Source of the DNA: Corbicula japonica
Lineage: Eukaryota; Mollusca; Bivalvia; Venerida; Cyrenidae
Assembly (NCBI GenBank): GCA_038501625.1
Contig: JAZAYU010000181.1
Span: 434,001 to 498,000, forward strand
Length of the DNA stretch: 64,000 nt
Reading direction: 5' to 3'
The translations under genes and the position numbers were made by a program. Positions 55,763 through 64,000 of this stretch are shown piece after piece. Below the pieces are notes generated by a model. The model saw nothing but the letters and a program-made list of their open reading frames with translations. It was not told the DNA's origin and did no database searches. The first letter of the stretch is position 1; the number at the start of each line of letters is the position of its first letter.

Positions 55763-55887
55763 GCAGGGGAAAATTTACAGATCAACTTTTACCTTAGTTC
55801 TGAGTCAACCAAATTATAATAAAGGTAAGATTGACCTTTAATTATCATTTTGATTGAGGAAAGCAATCATTTAACAACCTTTGTACA

Positions 55888-56154
55888 TTAACCCCTTGCC
55901 CCATGGATTTGGTTTCAATCACTTCGCTCCCATTTGCAACAAGTGTAGATCCAGATCAGCATGCATATTTGTGCAGTTAATCAGGATCTACACTTTTTGG
56001 AATCATTAATATGATAATTACTGACCAGAATGCTAACAGTGCAGATCCTGATCAAACAGCTAACAGTGCAGATCCTGCGATCAGACAACTGATCTGGATC
56101 TACACTGGTCCCACACATGATCAAATGCATATAGAGAGAGAGTAAAGCGTTAAA
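55888..56154. mobile_element. A element with internal duplication
   Basis: TTAACCCCTTGCCCCATGGA to GAGAGTAAAGCGTTAA. GCTAACAGTGCAGATCCTG appears twice near 56032 and 56060. Confidence 0.75.
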
Positions 56155-56554
56155 ATCCAATACAAATTTTATGTTAAAAGATGGCTTTTTGGAAAGCAAT
56201 TTGATATTTAAGTTGTGCAAGGATCGTAGCTATCACATTTTTTAAAAGTAGATCATGAAACTTATTTAAGTTCCGCAGTTATAGCATTAAATTATTTTAT
56301 GCATAATTATTGCTACTGTAACCTACAAAGTTGACAGGATTTCAAAGGTTTTGAGGCTAATGTTAAAACTATGTTAAACCAGTCAAATATCTGTCAGATG
56401 CTTTAAACAGTGTAAGAATAAATACTGCCATGTTTAGAAACAATTTGAATTCCTGCTTTCCACTTTCTACTTTGAGTTTTGATTTAAGAGGTCAGTGCAA
56501 ATATATCTTTTATCTAATTTCCAAAGACAATGTTATAAATGGGTCTGAGCTTTT

Positions 56555-56870
56555 TACACTTTACTTCATATTTAAAGGTTTTATCATCTGTGCCAAAGGT
56601 TAAAAATCCGAGTTTGGAAACCAGTCTCAAATCTCAAGCATCTGATTGGCTGAAATGGCGACTGGTCTGTTTAGATCTGGATCAGCTGGTACATCTGTTC
56701 CATCTGATCAGGATCTATGTTGGTGGCTTCATAAATCAGTCCTTAAGGTCAGAAACAAGCTTTTGGTTCTAAATGTGAACAGTGTAGATCCTGATCAGAC
56801 TGCACCGATATGAAGGCTGATCTGGATCTACAATAATTGCACATGGGATAAAGGGCTTATCCACTTAGTA
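56555..56870. mobile_element. A element with a half C element inserted
   Basis: TACTTCATATTTAAAGGTTT; then one C arm (56597-56668, GTTTGGAAACCAGTCTCAAA to ATGGCGACTGGTC) without its partner; then A arms to TGCACATGGGATAAAGGG. Confidence 0.7.
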
Positions 56871-57002
56871 AGGGAAGAAAGATTAAAACTGTTAACACAA
56901 TTTGCTTTGTTTAGGATTATTTAGACTTGTTTTTTTATCATTACTAAAGATGGAGACCAGTTGCAGAACTCTCTCTTGTGATTTTTCAGCTTTAACTCTG
57001 TC

Positions 57003-57222
57003 ATAAATTCCAACCAATCAGCTGTTTGAGATTTGACCTGCCCTCCAGTCTGAGGCAAAACTGGGCAAAAGTTCTCATCGGGTTTAGTATTGATTGAAAT
57101 ATAACATAAAATAAATTTCAACCAATCAGCTGTTTAAGATTTGAGCCTGGCCTCCAGTCTGAGGCAAAACTGGGCCAAAGTTCTCATCAGGTGTAGTATT
57201 GATTGAAATGTAACATGTCTCT
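57003..57222. repeat. 113 bp tandem duplication
   Basis: AAATT(C/T)CAACCAATCAGCTGTTT, CCTCCAGTCTGAGGCAAAAC and GTAGTATTGATTGAAAT occur twice. CCAATCAGCTGTTTGAGATT suggests a distant link to C elements. Confidence 0.88.
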
Positions 57223-57367
57223 GTCTGTGCCCTTAGGCTCACTGATAAAGTGGAGATAATTCAATAAAAAATCAAGTATTATGTCAGATATTCATCTTTT
57301 GTCTGGTTTAAAAGGTTAGGTATAAATCAGTTGGTGAAAGGGATAGGAAAATATTGAAAAAGTCCTT

Positions 57368-57835
57368 ACCCTCTACTCCATGGCATATGGATGATATCCC
57401 TGGGATGAACAGACTGTAGATCCAGATCAGCCAGAACATCTGTGCCATGATCAGGATCTACACAGTTGGCTTTAGATCCATTAGGTAATTTCTGAAAAAG
57501 AAGCTACCAGTGTAGATCCAGATAAGGTGGCATGGATGTATTTGTAAAAGTTTATAACATGATATGAATTGACTGCAGATAATTGAGACATTGCAAATTC
57601 TTATTCCATATATACAGGCTTTATCAAATATGCAACCAGTGTTAATCCAGATCAGTCATCAAAACTTTATCTACACTGGTAATTTCTTAATATTCAGAAA
57701 TAACCTAATAAATCTAAAAGTGAAAAGTTTAGATTGAGATCAGATTAGCCACCAAGGTGCTGGCTGATCTGGATCTACACTGTTTTCTGAGGGGCCATGA
57801 TAAAAATTGTATCTTGGTTTAGAAGGGTTCTGTTT
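57368..57835. mobile_element. Two degenerate A elements
   Basis: The first starts CCCTCTACTCCATGGCATAT (57370) and is cut near 57550. The second runs from TATTCCATATATACAGGCTT (57601) to CTTGGTTTAGAAGGG. Confidence 0.65.
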
Positions 57836-57839
57836 ATAA

Positions 57840-58480
57840 TATCCCTCTTTAGAGATTAAAACATCATGTACAATTTTAATAAATTCAAATCAATTATACT
57901 CTATTACCAATGACCTACCACATTGACCCGATGTGACATATCACCAATGTCATTCATCATTGGCAGCTTTCCCGTCAACATTTTCGACAGTTATTGTAAT
58001 ACTTACCTTATAGTAGATAACTTGTCAAAAATCTTGTCAAAATTATGCTTCTTTATAATCAATTACCAACTCCTTGTTTTATTAATGTCACTAATTTGTT
58101 GTTTTGTCCATCCTTATAATTATAGTACGTTTATCGATAACTTGACACTCATGTGATCAACAAGTTAATTTAAATTTTGCTTATCGGCAAAATCTTTTAA
58201 AATTAAATTTTAATATCAGTTTCTTTGATGAATATTAATTACTGAAAATAATTATTTAATTTGCCTGAATCTGCCATAACGATATGATTGGGTAAATAAA
58301 CCGAGTATCACGTAACTATCTACTTATCCATAATCAGTCAATGTGGCAGCATTGTTTGTATTGTTATGACCCTAGCAATTCTTTATATAAAGTACCCTTT
58401 GGAATTTGAGAACGAATTTCCAATACTGGAGAGAATATGTCAAGGTACGAATCTTTGTAGTCAATATTCAGGAAGATGTG
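57840..58480. other. Intron sequence, no recognised feature
   Basis: AT-rich; the short open frame near 57923 lacks splice support. Confidence 0.5.
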
Positions 58481-58485
58481 TAAGG

Positions 58486-58640
58486 GGCCCGGAAAGCTCA
58501 GTATGGAGAGCACTGGCCTTGTGAGCGAGAGGTCCTCGATTCAAGTCCTGATCAGGCTGCATATCCTTGTCACACTGTGACATTTGGCACCAAACAGGGG
58601 ACCATGATAGCTAGCAGGATCAGCTGCCAACCTTAAATAT
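58486..58640 (+). mobile_element. Probable tRNA-derived SINE head
   Basis: AGCTCAGTATGGAGAGC resembles a tRNA A box and D arm. GATTCAAGTCC, about 40 bp downstream, fits the polymerase III B box except for small changes. A GGGCCCGGAA start replaces a pairing acceptor stem. It continues into a TGATCAGGCTGCATATCC segment. Not a working tRNA: the arms do not pair fully and no 3' acceptor is seen. Confidence 0.5.
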
Positions 58641-58669
58641 AATTATATTGTACAATACAGATAACTGGA

Positions 58670-58995
58670 ATTTAAGTACAAATTTCCAAACTTTTGAGGG
58701 TGTATGCTTTGGTCAGGAGAGATTTGGCACTATAAGCAACTGGGTCTGGCTGCACGAAATGGGAGGCATTTAGAGAGCACTCGTCCATCAGTATGTCTCC
58801 AAATCTTGTGGCATCAATTCCTCCCAAACTATGAGGCAGATTTCTTTTAAACTTGCACAGATGATCAAGCAATATGTGTAGATGATCATAAAGAAAGGAT
58901 TTTTACCAGAGTTATGGCCCTTTGTTATGACAATTTTTTTTGCAGCAGTGGGGATAATTAGTGTCGGAGGACACATTCTAGTTTGCACCCTGTGA
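58670..58995. repeat. Probable dispersed-repeat body next to the SINE head
   Basis: Ends with CCAGAGTTATGGCCCTTTG, a phrase that I associate with repeated sequence in bivalve genomes. The two minus-strand ORFs here lack support. Confidence 0.35.
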
Positions 58996-58999
58996 CATA

Positions 59000-60140
59000 A
59001 ACACTTTACAAGCTGAAGTCATGAAATGGACTTGACTTTTTATTAGTTCAAACCAGTCCATTCATTGTTAATAGGGCTGACTTTAAATGAAACATATTTA
59101 CTGAATTTATTGGTAAAATAGTGAACAGTGTAGACCCTGATCAGACTGCGCAAATGCTGATGTAGGCCTACCCTGGTGACAAAATTTGATAAATGCTGTT
59201 ATTAGCACTGAAAGGATGAAATAGCTAATTTTCACATATTGTGGTCCGGTTTAGTAAATTGTTATTAATTTTCTGTTATCAAAGAACACAACTGCTCAGT
59301 ATATGCACTTCAAACCTCTCAAGGAAAATTGATAGTATTGCTGATCTACTCCACAGTTCTGTATACACACTTACCAAATATATATATATCATGCCATATT
59401 TTTCAGAAACCATTAATTATACTTAAAATTTTTTAGACTTGCATTATAAGGTACACTATAATATGTGTAGGCCAAAATATATTTGCTGTGTTGGAACCAA
59501 TTAAAATTTAACTTATTTTGCAGTCAATGCTACGAAAAAGTCTTTCTTCAATCTTTTCAATTTTGAATTGGAAAACATTTTGGTGTGGCTATAAAACAAG
59601 CAATGAACAAACTATTGGACTGTAGACAATGTTTTGTTTTGTGATGTTGATGAGCGTGCACGTTTTACCAGGAGTTGCTGCGAATAAGCGTTCCGTCATT
59701 GGCTTCACATTAAAAAAAAAACCAAATGTTTTCCATACCATGATGAACTCAATTAAATATTGATTTAATCTTTTAATGTTACCCAGCATTAAGATGACAT
59801 CTGCACAATATTATGCATCAGAAGAAGTGAAGACATTTATTGTTGTTCATGCTCATGAATTCATTGCATTTTGATGGTCTGTTTGTTACAACATGGGTTT
59901 TATTTGCAGTATGTTATTATTAATGTTATGGGGGTGTACAGCAAGGCTGAGTCATGCAGGCTTTACTGTTTTGATGTGACAACGAGTTTTTCTTGATTTG
60001 CACCTGGAGAAATATTGTGGTTACTAACCTGTAATTTGTCATTAGAGCTGGTTTTATTCCCTTTAAGAACAGTGTTTGTTTGTATAATAGGACCTCTGTC
60101 AATTATTGAAGCTCTCAGCTAGGATATGTCAACATATTAG
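59000..60140. other. Intron sequence with one A fragment
   Basis: GTGAACAGTGTAGACCCTGA and GATCAGACTGCGCAAATGC near 59118-59160; otherwise nothing recognised. Confidence 0.5.
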
Positions 60141-60144
60141 ACTG

Positions 60145-60335
60145 TGCCCAAAATCATTAAATTGATAATTGGAACCAGTCTCAAATTGCTAGCATCTGAT
60201 TGGTCAGTATGAAACAATTTAAACCAATCTCAACCTGGATATGTCATCATAAGCCTGTGCTAAGATTAAAGAACTGATACTGGAAAACACAGTGAGTCTC
60301 AAATCTCAAGCATATGATAGGTCATTAAAGGGACT
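60145..60335. mobile_element. Degenerate C element remnants
   Basis: GCCCAAAATCATTAAATTGA and AACCAGTCTCAAATTGCTAG, then GAGTCTCAAATCTCAAGCAT. Confidence 0.5.
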
Positions 60336-60337
60336 AA

Positions 60338-60527
60338 ACTGTTATCCCATGGCAAAAAGTGTCGTTCGATCGGGATCAGCTCTGTTTGCTTTTTGATTCA
60401 TAAGGTCATTTCTGACCAAAAAGCGACAGTGTAGAATCCAGATGAGATGAAACAGATATGACCTCTGATCTGGATCTTCAGCGGTCGCACACATGTTAAA
60501 ATGTGTATATTTGGAGCAAAGGGTTAA
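60338..60527 (-). mobile_element. A element, shortened
   Basis: CTGTTATCCCATGGCAAAAA, minus linker GATTCATAAGGTCATTTCTG, and right end TATTTGGAGCAAAGGGTTAA. Confidence 0.75.
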
Positions 60528-60824
60528 ATAAATTAAGTTTATCTGTAACCCAATAGTATCATATGATCTAACCAGGGCTGATCTGAAAAAAGAGTTAATG
60601 AAATGTGACAAGCTTCAAGGTGTTTAGGTAACATCATCTCCACCCTTCAATACATCAGTTTTAAGGAATTTTTCATGCATAAAATTTCATGTTTTACATA
60701 AATTTAATAATATTATGCAGTTTTGATAAAGTTTTGATACAGCAATAAAGTGAGCAAATTTAGAATATTATTGTAAATATTGTGCTTTATTGGATTGAAA
60801 TTTATTGTTTTCTTTAAAAAAGTT

Positions 60825-61072
60825 TTTGCCAGATTGGGGTAAAATATTAGTTATTGTCAAATTGGAGTAAAATAATGTTAATTGCCAAACTGGAGTAAAA
60901 ATTGTTGCCAAATAATACTGCTATTGGAGTAAACTTTTTTTATCTTAAAAAGATGTAAAATAAATTACAGCCAAATTGGAGTAAAAATAAGTTATTGCCA
61001 AATTGGAGTAAAAAAGTTATTGTCACATTAGAGTAAAAAGTTTTGTTGCCAAAATTGGAGTATCAACCTTGA
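60825..61072. repeat. Minisatellite of about 30 bp, eight units
   Basis: TTGCCAAATTGGAGTAAAAA with TAAGTTA spacers of variable length. Confidence 0.88.
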
Positions 61073-61454
61073 AATAGTTACAAATAGATCATATCTTCAC
61101 TACTTGTAACATATGATACTGTAGGTTTGTGACTTTTCGTTTTGAAGATATTGTATACCATTCTATCGTCTTGAATCTGAAGAGGATCAAATGTTTTAAT
61201 GTTTTAAAGGTATGCCTGCAGTTAACAGCTTGACTATTCAAAGAATAGAGGAGCTCGTCTACTCACCCAGTTGTCAGCATCTGGCAATCCATTTAAAACT
61301 ATGCTCTTGGTCCATAAATACTTTGAAACTACTTATGATATATTAAATTGAAACTTGGAATATATATTCAGGAGTGAAATCTACATCATTGCCAACAAGA
61401 CCCATATCTCTAACACAAATACTTTTCAATATATGGTACTTTTTCACTATGAAT

Positions 61455-61622
61455 ACAGGCTGACTGTGATCTTGATCAAAAGTGATTACAGGCAGTGATC
61501 TTGATTTACACTGATCGCCATTTGTGTTTTGGAACTACATAGATCACAGGCTGTTATCTGGATCTACATTGATCACAGGCTGAAATCTGGGTCTACACTG
61601 ATTTTGATCTTCACTGATCGTA
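61455..61622. repeat. Minisatellite of about 35 bp, four or five units
   Basis: GATCACAGGCTG.(T/A)ATCTGG(A/G)TCTACA.TGATC units. The motif resembles the A-element arm GATCTGGATCTACACTG, so it may be another array seeded by that element. Confidence 0.75.
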
Positions 61623-61629
61623 AATCCAT

Positions 61630-62315
61630 TGACCTTTCTCAGTTGGCTGAAGATTACAAGCAGCATCTGTTGCAGTAATCAATTCTTTCCTTACAAATTT
61701 ATTAGAAGCCTTATTACCACCAACATTTACTTGGAATATTGGAAATTCTAAGCATTTAGAATCTGTGGACATGCATTGGAAATTCTGGATAATTAAGCAT
61801 TGTCTCTTTGATGAGTCAGTTCTATTTATAGCATATTTATTTTGAGAAAGTGTCAGTGAATTTTGTATTTCCAGCATCTATTTGTCATTTTGTTAAAAGT
61901 TTCTCTTTTTTGTATGACTCAGTTCTATTAATATTTTAATTATACAGAAAGCTTCACTACGGTGACAAATTTAGTTCTGCCTGTCAAATTAAAGAATTAT
62001 TTTAAAAGTGGGACTTAATTTTATTTCGGTTTTGTTGTAATTATTTATGTCTATTTTACTAATATAATTAAAATTGGTGCTGTCCTGGCATATGATATTA
62101 ACAGGTGATTTATGAAAAACAATTTGGAATACATTACAGGTATGAACTTTTGATGGAAAATAAATATAATTGTTAGGGTTAACTGGCAAGTCATTTAAAA
62201 ACAAGTCTAGACTTAAAATTTGAACTGAGAAAAGGTCAACTTTTTTTGAAAGTTTACCTGCTAAAACATGTATTCACATTTTTATCTAAACATTATTCAT
62301 AGAGGATGTTTTTTT
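61630..62315. other. Intron sequence, no recognised feature
   Basis: AT-rich. The minus-strand 88-codon frame (61611-61877) shows no domain and no splice context. Confidence 0.5.
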
Positions 62316-62323
62316 GTAAATGT

Positions 62324-62575
62324 ATTAACCCTGTACTTCATAGAATATCGCAGTTACCCCATTGACGAACAGGGTAGATCCAGAATAGCTGGCACATTCA
62401 TGTCATCTGATCAGAATCTATTCTTTTGCTTTAGATTCATTAGTTAATTTCCTACGAAGAAGTGACCAGTGTAGATCCAGAGCAGATGGCACAGATCTGA
62501 TGCTCCAGCTGATCTGGATTGACACTGGTTGCACATGTGATAAAACCTGTATATATGGAGAACAACAGTAAATTG
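62324..62575 (-). mobile_element. A element
   Basis: TTAACCCTGTACTTCATAGA to ATATGGAGAACAACAGTAA. Linker GATTCATTAGTTAATTTCCT. Confidence 0.78.
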
Positions 62576-62579
62576 AAAA

Positions 62580-63185
62580 GCAAGGATGTTTAAACTTTGA
62601 TCAGATTGTATGAATTTTTTAACTGACCTTGTTCTATACTGGTGGTAAATATGACAAAATGTTTTGGTTATCTCTGCTGCGCTTAAGTTTGCATCCAACT
62701 AGGTTGGTTAGGGTAATGTAGAGATGCAGAGAGATGTAGAGATTGTAGGTTGTGCCTCAGAATAAATTTCAGTCTTCTTTACAAGTTTGACAATGCATCT
62801 AGTGTTTGAAATAAGTTTTATAAATTCATACATTTTGAAGGCCATATCTTAATGCGAAACCTAGAAAACAAGTCTGGTATACTCATTGTTGAGAAATAGC
62901 TGAAAATTTGCTTACAAATCCATGTCAGTACCACAAACTTATGCCGTGCTGACGACCTTGATCAGCATGCATCTCACCATATTATAACTTTGTGTTTGCC
63001 AATGTCATAGTCTAGGAAATTTTCAAATTTTCTGTTGATTAATTTTACATCAGTTGAATCTGACAAAAGTGCCAGGAAATAAGTTCTATAGAGCAGATTT
63101 CTGTCGGCCTACATCAGGCTGGTTGCTAATAAGACAAGTAAATAAGTGTTATAGAGTGTTTTCTGCTGGTCTTCATAAGACTGGT
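62580..63185. other. Intron sequence, no recognised feature
   Basis: Nothing supported beyond an A-type right-arm fragment near 62600-62640. Confidence 0.45.
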
Positions 63186-63188
63186 TGC

Positions 63189-63829
63189 TTAACCCTTTAC
63201 CACATAAATACGTCTTTGATGGCATGGGTGACAACAGTGAAGATCCTGATCAGCCATTTGATCAGGATCTGCATTGTTCACTTCTTGGTCAGAAATAACT
63301 TAATGAATCAAAAAGTGAAAAGTGTTGATCCTGATCAGACGGCATGGATGTATTGGCTGTTCTTGCATACCAGATCAGGTCATCCGGTGTTTTCACCCGT
63401 GAAGGAAATTTCGATCCCACCCCCCCCCCCCCCCATGTAGAATGAGTCACGTGAGTGACGTCACGTCTTCAAATACCTGACGTAATACATTCAAGTTAGT
63501 GACGTCATTTATAAAAAAGATTGCTTTAACGTCAATATTTCAGCATAATGAAAATAAATAAGTTTGTATACTTACACAAAAATGTTATAAATAATAAAAG
63601 GTATGCAAGAAAAAGTATCTTGCATAAGAAATTCGGTAAAGATAGAAAAATCTGTCACCTCGGGTGAACTGTTTTGGCGGGAACTCGGCAGAGCCTCGTT
63701 CCCGCAAAACAGTTAACCCTCGGTGACAGATTTTTCCATCTTCACCTCACACTCATGCATGATACTTATAGTCTGGATCTACTCTGTTTTCATGTGTGAT
63801 AAAACCTGATATATGAAGTTAAGGGTTAA
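63189..63829 (+). mobile_element. A element split by a D element
   Basis: TTAACCCTTTACCACATAAA through the + linker (TTAATGAATCAAAAAGTG) to GCATGGATGTATTGGCTGTT at 63361. It resumes AGTCTGGATCTACTCTG at 63770 and ends ATGAAGTTAAGGGTTAA. Confidence 0.85.
63365..63771 (+). mobile_element. D element nested in an A element
   Basis: CTTGCATACCAGATCAGGTC to CATGCATGATACTTATA, about 407 bp. The inner inverted repeat is AAGATAGAAAAATCTGTCAC with GTGACAGATTTTTCCATCTT. A C14 run lies at 63421-63434. Two GACGTCA sites. Confidence 0.8.
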
Positions 63830-63979
63830 AACAGTTGGCAGATTCGTATAGAAAACTTCTAATGCAGGTTAAACTTTAGGAACCAATAAAAATGTTTTAG
63901 GCAATGCAGGTTGATAGTGTCTGACTGTGGGTAGATTATAATGCCTGCATTTATGGTGTTTTTTTAATTAAATATTTTA

Positions 63980-63997
63980 CCCTCATTCTATTTTTAG
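63980..63997 (+). other. Possible splice acceptor at the window end
   Basis: A pyrimidine-rich run ending in TTTTTAG is followed by ACA at 63998-64000. With the single G left by exon g or by the 48930 exon, the next codon would be GAC (Asp). It fits the phase but cannot be tested because the sequence stops three bases later. Confidence 0.3.
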
Positions 63998-64000
63998 ACA

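Noticed and set aside
58486..58560. Functional tRNA gene
   Set aside because: The A and B boxes are only approximate and the acceptor stem does not pair. A SINE head explains it better.
61611..61877. 88-codon minus-strand ORF
   Set aside because: No recognisable domain, unremarkable composition, no splice or promoter context; chance length for AT-rich sequence with several in-frame gaps in stops.
1000..63440. Dozens of 60-90 residue ORFs on both strands with peptides like DPDQPAHLCHLIRICTG and NQKANSADPDQ
   Set aside because: Each coincides with an A element; the similar peptides only reflect the similar DNA. They lack splice or start support and run in several frames.
343..63829. A transposase gene for the A elements
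   Set aside because: No ORF in the window is long enough or resembles a piggyBac transposase; all copies are non-autonomous.

Overview
This window is AT-rich eukaryotic DNA. I read it as nuclear DNA of a mollusc, most likely a bivalve. The reasons are long introns, GT-AG splice junctions, a very high load of short foldback transposons and minisatellites, and a supervillin-like gene. The species assignment is inference; nothing in the window names it.

One protein-coding gene can be supported, on the + strand. Seven coding exons join in one open frame with matching splice phases: 6549-6662, 10601-10748, 11499-11666, 25085-25216, 25795-30430 (one 4.6 kb exon), 30751-30875 and 43411-43955. They sum to 5868 nt (about 1956 codons). 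Both ends lie outside the window. The encoded part is almost entirely charged and disordered. It carries an ERIAKYKEERRKQ segment resembling the N-terminal half of supervillin (SVIL), five copies of an FEFG-type motif spread over two exons, several RSKS motifs and a three-fold 38-residue repeat. If it is supervillin-like, the gelsolin-type domains and headpiece should be encoded downstream of the window. Two further ATG exons sit in introns with compatible phases. The one at 39060-39154 encodes a hydrophobic, membrane-anchor-like N-terminus that can splice to 43411. The one at 48930-48951 encodes eight residues and can splice to whatever exon follows 43955. A candidate acceptor for that exon is at the last bases of the window (63997/63998).

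The rest is intron filled with repeats. (A) Roughly sixty copies of a ~242 bp TTAA-flanked non-autonomous element, with ends of the type CCCTTTCCT / AGGAAAGGG and two internal hairpins. (C) About ten copies of a ~140 bp near-perfect palindrome containing CCAAT boxes, several of them inserted inside A copies. (D, E, F and others) Additional inverted-repeat elements at 15180, 16563, 17969, 19396, 23583, 24236, 24747, 34236, 43074 and 63365. About fourteen tandem arrays are also present, at least two of which grew out of A elements. One array (25217-25540) repeatedly copies the end of an exon together with its 5' splice site. No tRNA or rRNA gene, transposase ORF, CRISPR array or second protein gene was found. 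The many short ORFs encoding peptides like DPDQ.AH.C.LIRI are translations of A elements.

Region by region: 1-6548, repeats and three tandem arrays; 6549-11666, three small exons; 11667-25084, a 13 kb intron packed with A elements; 25085-30875, the main coding block; 30876-43410, an intron with A and C elements and the candidate membrane-anchor first exon; 43411-43955, an exon; 43956-64000, an intron with many A elements, minisatellites and the second candidate first exon.
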